Shown here: positions 7,314-13,510 of the stretch, piece by piece
Layout of the letters: each line of letters begins with the position of its first letter
How positions within the stretch are numbered: the stretch's first letter is position 1
IMG/VR virus record: IMGVR_UViG_3300043449_000735
Location: 1-38,565 of that record
Reading direction: 5' to 3' (one strand)
DNA: 38,565 bases
Origin: a virus
Position numbers and translations under genes: made by a program
The notes under the pieces: generated by a model
Database searches by the model: none
Told to the model about the DNA's origin: nothing
Seen by the model: only the letters and a program-made list of their open reading frames with translations

Positions 7314-7571
7314 TCAATGATTGTTGTTACTAGGATCACAAAAGCCGATTCTTCGTTCTTCATATCTGATTCCACTTATTATGGTTGTATGGTCGCGTTT
7401 AAAGACGCGCGCTATTTGTGTGTAGGTCTTGTCGGTTTCTTTATGCGCGCGATACATGGCCTTGCGGCGCACTGCTATAACGCGCAGGGTGTTGTTGTAG
7501 TCTATGAGGGTTTCATAACTTAACCCCGCCGCTTTCGCCTCCTCCAATATTATTTGTTTGATTGTTTTCAT
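7314..7571 (-). CDS. Orphan DnaA domain IV-like DNA-binding protein, 85 aa
   Basis: Residues 28-70 match the C-terminal DNA-binding domain of the replication initiator DnaA: IAVRRKAMYRAHKETDKTY is the basic-loop region and VFKRDHTTIISGIR (R59, D60, H61, T62, T63) is the DnaA signature helix that reads DnaA boxes. The AAA+ ATPase and domains I-II are absent; full DnaA is around 450 residues. The short N-terminal helix is not recognised. It could bind DnaA-box-like sites on host or phage DNA, either to recruit the replisome or to block host initiation. It overlaps the preceding gene by 59 bases. Confidence 0.8.
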   Translation of the reverse strand: MKTIKQIILEEAKAAGLSYETLIDYNNTLRVIAVRRKAMYRAHKETDKTYTQIARVFKRDHTTIISGIRYEERRIGFCDPSNNNH

Positions 7572-7776
7572 CGGTCGCCTTCATATTAAATGCAAAATTA
7601 AGAGCGCTTGCTACTGTCGCCAATGCGCGCAAGTCTGCCTGTTGTACGTACAGGCGCATGATCGGCGTTTCTTTAGCGTCGCATTTATAGATAATGACGC
7701 AGCTAGTCTTATCGGTCTTTATGGGCTTTGCTTTCATGCGCCCAGGATGTTCGCAGAATAGGTCAAGGTGTAGCAT
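7513..7776 (-). CDS. Unknown protein, 87 aa
   Basis: It begins at the ATG whose complement is 7774-7776, with GAGG 7 bases upstream on the minus strand. The core (SCVIIYKCDAKETPIMRLYV) is predicted beta-rich and is followed by a helix and an Asn/Gly-rich tail. The 5' end overlaps the 43-aa gene by 14 bases and the 3' end overlaps the DnaA-like gene by 59 bases. Not recognised. A shorter start at MKAKPI is possible. Confidence 0.6.
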   Translation of the reverse strand: MLHLDLFCEHPGRMKAKPIKTDKTSCVIIYKCDAKETPIMRLYVQQADLRALATVASALNFAFNMKATDENNQTNNIGGGESGGVKL

Positions 7777-7894
7777 TGCGCGCCTCTATTTCCCCTTCTA
7801 TCAATTCGCGTCTTGTATCGTCACCCTCACCCTGTAACATCAGCTCAAGCGCTGGGGTTGATAGGCGATAAAGCAAACAGCAAAAATCGTACAT
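7763..7894 (-). CDS. Unknown small protein, 43 aa
   Basis: The frame starts one base after the methyltransferase stop and ends inside the start of the 87-aa gene, the overlap style used throughout this operon. The product begins MYDFCCLLYRLSTPALELM and ends in a charged helical tail. There is no ribosome site of note, so reinitiation after the upstream stop is likely. Function unknown. Confidence 0.55.
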   Translation of the reverse strand: MYDFCCLLYRLSTPALELMLQGEGDDTRRELIEGEIEARNATP

Positions 7895-7895
7895 G

Positions 7896-8450
7896 TTAGC
7901 CCCATTGTTGCGCCATAGCATCGGCTATGCCTTGATATGTCTTTGATCTTTTTTTCCATCGGTCAGGGCCTGGCGACATCTTGTGGATGCGCGCCTCGCG
8001 GCCATCAACGATGTTGGTCGGTTTTAGCTTTGGTAAATTTTTAAGCCATAGACATGTCGATTTAGTCTCGCCATGTCCAAACTGCCACGGCTGCACAATC
8101 TGGTCAGGTTTTCTTATTTTTGAACTAATAACGCTGATAGGGTTTTCTATACATATGCGCGGCGCTGGCGCGTCTATTAACACGCGCACGAAGTCCAGCG
8201 CCTCGCGCTGTTCCTGCTGTTTATCCTTGAACCAGCGCGCGCCACTAACAGCAAGATGCGTGCAAGGCGGGTGTGCTATGATCAAGTCCCAAGGATATAG
8301 TTCTATTATCTCTCTAACATCACATTGCCAATGATAGGATTTATCCTCGCTTTCTGTGGGTAATAAATCGCATGATCTGGCGTCATGTCCTAACGCTCTA
8401 AAAGCGTCGCGCACTATGCCGCTAAATTCACAAGCCACTAGGACGCGCAT
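7896..8450 (-). CDS. Compact C5-cytosine-methyltransferase-like protein, 184 aa
   Basis: I start it at MRVLVACEFSG (start codon complement 8448-8450), preceded by a GAGGGG ribosome site; the longer open frame reads through a separate small gene. VLVACEFSG is an AdoMet-binding motif I, and the following CDLLP supplies the acidic strand-2 end. AHPPCTHLAVSG carries the PPC of C5-methyltransferase motif IV with the catalytic cysteine, and CIENPIS matches motif VI. The usual motif VIII, target-recognition domain and motifs IX-X are not visible, and it is roughly half the usual length. It may modify phage DNA against restriction. Confidence 0.78.
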   Translation of the reverse strand: MRVLVACEFSGIVRDAFRALGHDARSCDLLPTESEDKSYHWQCDVREIIELYPWDLIIAHPPCTHLAVSGARWFKDKQQEQREALDFVRVLIDAPAPRICIENPISVISSKIRKPDQIVQPWQFGHGETKSTCLWLKNLPKLKPTNIVDGREARIHKMSPGPDRWKKRSKTYQGIADAMAQQWG

Positions 8451-8452
8451 AA

Positions 8453-8551
8453 TTAGCCCCTCTCGATTAGGTAAAGTATGGTTATAATGGCGGCGGGTAT
8501 TGCCAGGCTTACACTTGCCGCCAAGCCTATAATGTAAAGCGCTTGCTTCAT
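8453..8551 (-). CDS. Single-pass membrane microprotein, 32 aa
   Basis: Short frame starting MKQALYIIGLAASVSLAIPA and ending IERG, essentially one membrane helix. Its start overlaps the upstream stop (ATGA, 8548-8551) and its stop is two bases from the methyltransferase ATG, so translational coupling at both ends supports it. Function unknown; an inner-membrane effector is possible. Confidence 0.5.
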   Translation of the reverse strand: MKQALYIIGLAASVSLAIPAAIITILYLIERG

Positions 8552-8847
8552 ATGTCCGCCTCATATGCTGCGTCTTCTTCACATGCTTGAAGTAAATGCT
8601 CGTCGTCTATTAATGCGTCATGTATCAGTTTATAAAGCCAATGATCTTGGCTAATATTATACTTCGCTGTTTGGTTAGTAGGATTAATAACAATAGACGT
8701 GATATCGATATCAGTAATCCAGGGTTCGAATATGCCAACATCAGGCTCGGCAGCCGCGATGTTGTAGTCTACGTCAACTTCCCCTGCCGCCATGACGGCA
8801 TAGCCCTTGATCAGTTCAAGCTCATCGAAGTAATATGTAAATTTCAT
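8548..8847 (-). CDS. Unknown acidic protein, 99 aa
   Basis: The start MKFTYYFDELELIKG (complement of 8845-8847) has a strong AAGGGGG ribosome site; a longer reading from 8955 would run through the previous gene. The protein is very acidic, beta-rich in its first two thirds, with a helical acidic C-terminus (LLQACEEDAAYEADI). The strong negative charge recalls DNA-mimic proteins, but no family is recognised. Confidence 0.68.
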   Translation of the reverse strand: MKFTYYFDELELIKGYAVMAAGEVDVDYNIAAAEPDVGIFEPWITDIDITSIVINPTNQTAKYNISQDHWLYKLIHDALIDDEHLLQACEEDAAYEADI

Positions 8848-8857
8848 GTTATCCCCC

Positions 8858-9043
8858 TTAGTCGTTTTCTGCCGATCTTTCCCAATCATAACGCGCGCTA
8901 TGTTGGCGCTCTGCTTCGTTGTCGTACTCTTCCTGCATAGTGTGTAAGGCATCAATTAGATGCCACGGCAAGGGCGCGGGTTGATTGTTTAATATCTTTA
9001 TAAGCGCCTCTACCGCTTCGTGATCTAGTGTTAACTCGATCAT
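8858..9043 (-). CDS. Unknown small helical protein, 61 aa
   Basis: It begins MIELTLDHEAVEALIKIL and ends SAEND, overlapping the upstream gene by ATGA (9040-9043). Sequence is mostly helical and acidic. No motif recognised. The small gap to the next gene contains that gene's AAGGGGG site. Confidence 0.65.
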   Translation of the reverse strand: MIELTLDHEAVEALIKILNNQPAPLPWHLIDALHTMQEEYDNEAERQHSARYDWERSAEND

Positions 9044-9315
9044 TTTAAGCCCTCCAAAAAACGGTAAAGCTTTTCAACGTCATAATTTGTCTCATTGATA
9101 TAGCCGTCATGGAAGGGGCCATAAGGCGCGGTGTAATCGCACTCAGGTAACGAGCTCAACACGATATCAGCGGTAGTGTAAACCGACCCGTTAACCTGAA
9201 TCGCTATAGGTTTATTCTTGCTGTTTGGATACCAAAGTAAAGCATGGACTCTACTTTCGTGAACTGTAAAGCCCGCTTTTTCTGCCATGGCTGTAAGGTC
9301 AGATATTTTAATCAT
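9040..9315 (-). CDS. Unknown small protein, 91 aa
   Basis: It begins MIKISDLTAMAEKAGF and has a mixed alpha/beta pattern with repeated aromatic residues (LWYPNSKNKPIAIQVNG). The start follows the previous stop by one base, with GGGGG upstream, and its end overlaps the 61-aa gene by ATGA. No known family recognised. Confidence 0.68.
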   Translation of the reverse strand: MIKISDLTAMAEKAGFTVHESRVHALLWYPNSKNKPIAIQVNGSVYTTADIVLSSLPECDYTAPYGPFHDGYINETNYDVEKLYRFLEGLK

Positions 9316-9316
9316 T

Positions 9317-9460
9317 TTAGACCCCCTTAACTAACATTTTGAATCTTGGTGCCCATGATGTGACGCAGTCGTCAGCAACCCATAAATAAAGGCCCGTAAA
9401 TATTAAATTCAATTCGTCATTGTAGAATGGCCCATTGTGCCATGCGTCAAAAGTACTCAT
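9317..9460 (-). CDS. Unknown small protein, 47 aa
   Basis: It begins MSTFDAWHNGPFYNDELN and ends KMLVKGV. The start overlaps the stop of the cysteine-rich gene in TAATG, and the stop lies one base before the next ATG, so it fits the coupled chain. The second half may form one amphipathic helix. The content resembles the GPFHDGYINE stretch of the neighbouring 91-aa protein (NGPFYNDELN), hinting at a shared local fold. Function unknown. Confidence 0.6.
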   Translation of the reverse strand: MSTFDAWHNGPFYNDELNLIFTGLYLWVADDCVTSWAPRFKMLVKGV

Positions 9461-10230
9461 TATGCTGCCCTCCCAACGCGGAAGCCGTGTAGATTAATCA
9501 CAATATCTTTTTTGCTATTGCTGCTATTGCCGGCGCATAGGCCGCATTTATCGCAAGATGTGCGCGCCCCGTTTTCTTTGGCGGCGGGGCAACCAATTTC
9601 ATTTGAGGCTTTAACGTCTTTAGATTTTTTGGCTCTGAATGTGCGCCATCCGCAAGCGCTAGCTAAGAGCTGATCGCTCTCGCTCTCACATGAGGCCATG
9701 CATAAGAGCGCGAAAGCCTGGAATCGCGGATCGCGCCATTGGTGACTATAGCCTGTGATTTTTTTAGCTTTTAACGTCGCGGCGCGCCATATCTGGAAGG
9801 GAACAGCAGCAGGGTCGCCATACGTGCCAAGGCGAAAAGCGCTCCCCTCGAATAGCGCGGGCAATAGTGCAGGGTCGTAGTCTACCCCAGGGCGCGCATA
9901 GCGCTTGCGCTCATATGCGCCATAAACACTATAAACGCTCTTTGCTACGTCAACATAGCATTTACCCCCCTTAAATGGTCGCTGGGGACAATCGCCGCAA
10001 ATGCTAGCGTCGCGACCATCTTTTAGTGCAGCTATCGGGTTAACGTCGCTACGTATTATAAATGTCTGCACCATTGCGCCGGTCTTAGCATTGGCGCTTG
10101 TTGCTGCTATCCTGTTTGCAATAGCCACGATAGGCGCGCCATCGATAGCGCTGGGGCCTTCATATAATATAATGCCGGTAAATTGATTGCGCTTTAACGC
10201 AAGGCGCAAGGCGTTTAATTCTTGTATCAT
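9460..10230 (-). CDS. Conserved cysteine-rich phage protein, 256 aa (DUF7227-like)
   Basis: The start MIQELNALRLALKR has a GAAGGG ribosome site. Three cysteine clusters stand out: C78, C81 and C91 (ICGDCPQRP, then KCYV); a middle group (LLCMASCES, SACGW, around residues 175-195); and a late group (IGCPAAKE, SCDKCGLCAG). Conserved-looking blocks include LGTYGDPAAVP and TGYSHQWRDPRF. Ten cysteines in CxxC-like spacing suggest metal or Fe-S binding. I recall this as a widespread phage family of unknown function, possibly DUF7227; the name is uncertain. It is the largest gene of the accessory operon. Confidence 0.72.
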   Translation of the reverse strand: MIQELNALRLALKRNQFTGIILYEGPSAIDGAPIVAIANRIAATSANAKTGAMVQTFIIRSDVNPIAALKDGRDASICGDCPQRPFKGGKCYVDVAKSVYSVYGAYERKRYARPGVDYDPALLPALFEGSAFRLGTYGDPAAVPFQIWRAATLKAKKITGYSHQWRDPRFQAFALLCMASCESESDQLLASACGWRTFRAKKSKDVKASNEIGCPAAKENGARTSCDKCGLCAGNSSNSKKDIVINLHGFRVGRAA

Positions 10231-10270
10231 TAGACTAACCCTTCATAAGGACAAATAGACAAGATGACAC

Positions 10271-10294
10271 TAACACAAATAGTTTATTAGTCAA
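10271..10294 (-). promoter_or_regulatory. Candidate leftward promoter before the cysteine-rich gene
   Basis: The minus strand reads TTGACTAA, one base, AAA, then TGTG and TTA. The same element occurs at 11058-11081, matching at 18 of 24 positions, also upstream of leftward genes. TTGACT fits a -35 hexamer, and the downstream TA-containing part would hold the -10. It overlaps the stop of the 136-aa gene and sits about 40 bases before the next start. Confidence 0.45.
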
Positions 10295-10701
10295 GCGGCC
10301 TCTTTGAAATAAACCGCAAACAAATAAAGAGAATCACTGAAGAATTTTTTATACTTTACTGAATCATCATCAGTATAAAGGCGTTTATATGCGTCGACAC
10401 ATATAACGCCGGCGCGTTTATAAATTGTGTAATGATAGTTTAAATCGCCATGTGCTAGATGATTTGTTGTAAGATATACGCCGCCGCCGCCCTCTTTATT
10501 TGCTGCAACAAAAGCCGCCGCCATGTCATCGGCTTCAAATCGCGCGTCTAATGGATATGGATCGTTTTCATCATGCGCCCATGACTTGGCAATACCGGCG
10601 CGTATAAATTGCGCCGCGCCTTCTGGATAGCCGTCATGGTGTTTGTAAACGCTAAAGCGTTTATTCTCGTCTTTGAAAGTGTAAACAGCTCTAGTTGACA
10701 T
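10291..10701 (-). CDS. Conserved phage protein of unknown function, 136 aa
   Basis: It begins MSTRAVYTFKDENKRFSVYK with an AAGGAG site upstream. The sequence looks like a compact alpha/beta protein: strands at the start, a Gly-rich loop (KEGGGGVYLTTNHLAHGDLN), and a C-terminal FSDSLYLFAVYF helix. I recall similar proteins in other phages but no function. It is followed within its stop by the candidate promoter for the cysteine-rich gene. Confidence 0.7.
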   Translation of the reverse strand: MSTRAVYTFKDENKRFSVYKHHDGYPEGAAQFIRAGIAKSWAHDENDPYPLDARFEADDMAAAFVAANKEGGGGVYLTTNHLAHGDLNYHYTIYKRAGVICVDAYKRLYTDDDSVKYKKFFSDSLYLFAVYFKEAA

Positions 10702-10713
10702 GATATGTGCTCC

Positions 10714-10857
10714 TTAGATTATTGGTTCAATCAATAACATGCTGCCGCGATGCAGGTTCGCATAGCGTATGCCGATCTCGATGGCCTCTTCTCGCGTGGC
10801 GCATATGCCGCTCTCGACTAGCGCGTGATATCTATTTAATACTTGGAATGTATACAT
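10714..10857 (-). CDS. Unknown small protein, 47 aa
   Basis: It begins MYTFQVLNRYHALVESGICA and ends LLIEPII, an alpha-beta-like small protein. A CAGGAAC ribosome site precedes it on the minus strand. The stop lies directly before the AAGGAG site of the next gene. No family recognised. Confidence 0.6.
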   Translation of the reverse strand: MYTFQVLNRYHALVESGICATREEAIEIGIRYANLHRGSMLLIEPII

Positions 10858-10878
10858 GACTTGTGTTCCTGGGATGAG

Positions 10879-10897
10879 GGGGCGCTATGCGCGCCCC
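10879..10897 (-). terminator. GC-rich hairpin at the end of the 44-aa gene
   Basis: A 7-bp stem GGGGCGC (10879-10885) pairs with GCGCCCC (10891-10897), with a 5-base loop. It has the same stem as the hairpin at 381-399. It includes the end of the 44-aa gene and precedes the next gene. No U-tract follows, so it may be an attenuator or an RNA-end stabiliser rather than a full terminator. Confidence 0.4.
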
Positions 10898-11019
10898 GTT
10901 ATTAATCTTAAAGCCAGTCGTAACATCACTAGCTCTTTATTATCCTCTTCGCCTATGCCGTCGCATTCTATTTCTAGAGCGTCGATTCGGGCTTCAATTT
11001 CTTTTTGCGTCATGGTCAT
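10885..11019 (-). CDS. Small helical protein, 44 aa, first gene of the leftward operon
   Basis: It begins MTMTQKEIEARIDALEIECD and ends RLITGRA. Charged and heptad-like, probably one helical hairpin. An AAAGGA ribosome site lies about 11 bases upstream; a second in-frame ATG follows two codons later. It is the first gene downstream of the divergent regulatory region. Confidence 0.55.
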   Translation of the reverse strand: MTMTQKEIEARIDALEIECDGIGEEDNKELVMLRLALRLITGRA

Positions 11020-11053
11020 TTTTGGTCATGTCCTTTCGTGATTCGATGATTAA

Positions 11054-11081
11054 AGCTTATCACACTTTCTTTGTTAGTCAA
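11054..11081 (-). promoter_or_regulatory. Candidate leftward promoter for the accessory operon
   Basis: On the minus strand TTGACT (complement of 11076-11081) is followed after 16 bases by TAAGCT (complement of 11054-11059). The element shares 18 of 24 positions with the one at 10271-10294. It is about 35 bases upstream of the first gene of the leftward operon. Confidence 0.45.
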
Positions 11082-11116
11082 TAACTATTTTGTCAAAAAC
11101 AAAATATTTTTGTTTG

Positions 11117-11430
11117 TTGGTCTTGTTTGGTCACGTTTTGGTTATTGTTTTGGGGTTGAATGACCCAAATGTAAGCGACTAATATTGCGGGCTAAAGTGG
11201 CAGGCTTGGTCTTATTGGTCTTTTTTATATTAACTAGTTAAAAAAAAAATAATGTATACATATATATGTAGGTGTGTATACAATCCTCCATATTTGGCGC
11301 GATTTTTTTCCCGTGACCAAAAGACCAAGACGACCAAGACCTCCCCTTCTCTTGCGCTTCTCTTCCCCCATGTCTACATTCAATATGCCCGCGTGAATGC
11401 AACCACAAAACACAAGACCAAAAAGACCAA
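11117..11430. repeat. Inverted array of nine GACCAA hexamers
   Basis: TTGGTC (the reverse complement) occurs at 11117, 11127, 11206 and 11215. GACCAA occurs at 11315, 11323, 11332, 11416 and 11425. All four left copies point one way and all five right copies the other, in clusters with 8-10-base steps, about one helical turn. The clusters are spaced about 80-90 bases apart. The axis of symmetry falls at about 11270, in the AT-rich palindromic centre. This looks like a protein-binding array; the binding protein is unknown. Confidence 0.8.
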
Positions 11431-11592
11431 GGTCTGAATGTATACTTAGTTTATGTAAACATAATTGACATTGGTTTACATTTGGCTCAGTTGACAATCG
11501 GGAGGGGGGCTGGGCCTTGCGTGGTCTGGGAATATCTACGCAGGGATTACTCAAACTTTTTTTTATTTTAAAAATGTGCTAATAAAGATTCT

Positions 11593-12117
11593 ATGTTTGA
11601 AAGCTTGCCATACGAGCCTCGTAAAATAGAGGCCACAGAGAAGAATCTCGAACTGATCTACGAGGCCGCGCGTAAAGGACTCAAGGGCGACGCGCTCGCG
11701 TTAGCTGCCGGCATGTTGCCGGTTGAGTATCGCCGGCTGGTGCAGTTCGATCCTATTGCTGAGTATGCGGAGATCAAAGGCCGCGCAGATGGCGAGATGG
11801 AGATGGCCGGCGTCTTACGCACAGCCGCGTTAAACGGCGACACTAAAGCAGCGCTTGATATACTAAAGCATGTGCATAAGTGGACTGCGCCACAGTCGAT
11901 GCAGATCCAAGTCGAACAGCGCATATCTATCTTAGCGGCGCTTGAAGAAGCGCAGACCAGAGTTATCGAAGGGCAGGTATTGGATGCAAGTGCCGATTTA
12001 CTCAGCGGAAGAAGAACAGAAGCTGATGGCAACGCTCTGGAGTCCGACGCTCAAGAACGACCCGCTCGCGTTCGTGCGACTGGCCTTCCCATGGAAGAAG
12101 CCTGGGACACCGCTTGA
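11593..12117 (+). CDS. terS: Probable small terminase subunit, 174 aa
   Basis: First gene of the late operon, directly before and overlapping the large terminase. The N-terminal part (LIYEAARKGLKGDALALAAG) suits a helix-turn-helix DNA-recognition domain, followed by acidic helices and a central segment (AALNGDTKAALDILKHVHKW) typical of small terminase subunits. The last roughly 45 residues are encoded in DNA that also encodes the N-terminus of the large subunit. It would recognise the packaging site and activate the large subunit. The assignment relies on position and fold pattern. Confidence 0.72.
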   Translation: MFESLPYEPRKIEATEKNLELIYEAARKGLKGDALALAAGMLPVEYRRLVQFDPIAEYAEIKGRADGEMEMAGVLRTAALNGDTKAALDILKHVHKWTAPQSMQIQVEQRISILAALEEAQTRVIEGQVLDASADLLSGRRTEADGNALESDAQERPARVRATGLPMEEAWDTA

Positions 12118-13510
12118 ACACTTCGAAGGCCCGCGCCAGTGGCAGCGCGAAGTTCTGATCGAGCTGCGCGAGCACATCAAAGCGAACAACGGTAAGATAG
12201 ACTTCGAGACATTGCGGCTTGCAGTCAGTTCAGGGCGCGGAATCGGTAAGTCTGCCCTCGTAAGCTGGCTAACAATCTGGATGCTGACGACAAGAATAGG
12301 TTCTACCACGATAGTTTCAGCTAACTCAGAGGCGCAGCTCCGCAGCGTCACCTGGGCTGAGATCACCAAGTGGCTGAGTATGTCGATACACAGTCACTGG
12401 TTCGAGGTATCCGCCACACGGGTGCTACCGGCGAAGTGGATAGCGGAGCTGGTCGAGCGGGATCTAAAACTAGGAACGCGCTATTGGAGCGTAGAAGGGC
12501 GGTTGTGGAGTGCAGAGAATCCAGATTCCTACGCTGGCGTGCATAACTTCGCGGGTGTCATGCTGGTATTCGATGAGGCGAGCGGAATTGATGATAGTAT
12601 CTGGTCAGTTGCAGCGGGCTTTTTTACGGAAAATACCCCTAATCGCTTTTGGTTGTGCTTCAGCAACCCCCGTCGTAACTCTGGTTACTTTTATGAGTGT
12701 TTTAACTCCAAGCGAGACTTTTGGCGAAATAAAATTGTCGATGCCCGCTCCGTCGAAGGCACGGATAAGGCCGTATACCAACAGATCATTGACGAGTATG
12801 GCCCCGATTCAAGCGCAGCCCACGTCGAGGTCTACGGTCAGTTCCCCAACGCCAGCGACGACCAGTTCATCGGAAACGCGCTGGTTGACGAGGCAATGGA
12901 ACGTCCCGCTATATCCGACCAGTCCGCGCCCATCGTGGTCGGAGTGGATCCAGCACGCTTTGGTGCCGACGCTACCGTCATCGCCATAAGGCAAGGCCGC
13001 GACATACTGAGCATCCGACGACACCGTGGCGACGACACAATGGAAGTTGTAGGCCGCGTGATCGACGTGATCGAAGAATATAAGCCTGCGCTGGTCGTGA
13101 TCGACGAGGGCGGACTCGGCGCAGGCGTCGTGGATAGGTTGAAGGAGCAACGCTACAAGGTGCGCGGTGTGAACTTCGGCAATAAGAGCACAAAGCCCAT
13201 GATGTATGGCAACAAGCGCGCTGAGATGTGGGGCGCGATGAAGGACTGGCTGAAGGACGCGAGCATACCCAAGGATCGCTATCTGAAGTCAGACCTGATC
13301 GGGCCTATGATGAAGCCGGACTCGAAGGGAACGATATTCTTAGAGTCCAAGAAAGACATGAAGTCGAGAGGTCTAGCCTCACCTGACGCGGCGGACGCCA
13401 TAGCGGTGACGTTCGCATTTCCTGTCGCCAGACGCGAGCAACGAGTAGACAACCAGCGCCGCGTCAGCTATGGTCAAGGCTCCGCATCGTCTGGTTGGAT
13501 GGCTTCATAA
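11984..13510 (+). CDS. terL: Large terminase subunit (packaging ATPase and nuclease)
   Basis: I use ATG 11984 (508 aa); the open frame extends to a TTG at 11942. The N-terminal ATPase has Walker A SSGRGIGKS (residues 82-90), Walker B VMLVFDEASG, and a CFSNPRRNSG coupling segment. The C-terminal RNase H-like nuclease has VGVDPARFGADAT, VVIDEGGLGAG and a final SPDAADAIAV acidic motif. It powers DNA translocation into the procapsid and cuts the concatemer. The 134-base overlap with the small subunit in another frame is unusually long. Confidence 0.95.
   Translation: MQVPIYSAEEEQKLMATLWSPTLKNDPLAFVRLAFPWKKPGTPLEHFEGPRQWQREVLIELREHIKANNGKIDFETLRLAVSSGRGIGKSALVSWLTIWMLTTRIGSTTIVSANSEAQLRSVTWAEITKWLSMSIHSHWFEVSATRVLPAKWIAELVERDLKLGTRYWSVEGRLWSAENPDSYAGVHNFAGVMLVFDEASGIDDSIWSVAAGFFTENTPNRFWLCFSNPRRNSGYFYECFNSKRDFWRNKIVDARSVEGTDKAVYQQIIDEYGPDSSAAHVEVYGQFPNASDDQFIGNALVDEAMERPAISDQSAPIVVGVDPARFGADATVIAIRQGRDILSIRRHRGDDTMEVVGRVIDVIEEYKPALVVIDEGGLGAGVVDRLKEQRYKVRGVNFGNKSTKPMMYGNKRAEMWGAMKDWLKDASIPKDRYLKSDLIGPMMKPDSKGTIFLESKKDMKSRGLASPDAADAIAVTFAFPVARREQRVDNQRRVSYGQGSASSGWMAS

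Larger units (their letters stand above)
11020..11592. other. 573-base divergent intergenic region, candidate origin or master control region
   Basis: No convincing gene lies here. The region separates the leftward accessory operon from the rightward late operon. It is much more AT-rich than its surroundings and holds nine GACCAA hexamers in inverted halves, a 12-bp palindrome TTAACTAGTTAA (11230-11241), a 14-bp palindrome TACATATATATGTA (11257-11270), two TGTATACA palindromes (11253-11260, 11275-11282), an inverted repeat ATGTAAAC/GTTTACAT (11453-11460, 11474-11481) and TTGACA elements at 11465 and 11491. Such a layout fits an origin with iterons or a bidirectional operator-promoter. Confidence 0.7.

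Noticed and set aside
8450-8582. Long N-terminal extension of the methyltransferase (to 8582)
   Set aside because: The extension reads through the separate 32-aa membrane gene in another frame, while the start at 8450 has a strong ribosome site and begins directly with the AdoMet motif.
11117-11430. GACCAA cluster as a CRISPR array
   Set aside because: Units are only 6 bases, have opposite orientations in the two halves and irregular distances; there are no cas genes.
11234-11554. A 106-codon leftward open frame and a shorter rightward one (11252-11437) in the intergenic region
   Set aside because: Both are made of low-complexity, AT-rich and iteron sequence, lack ribosome sites, and cross the inverted GACCAA array. 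They look like chance frames.
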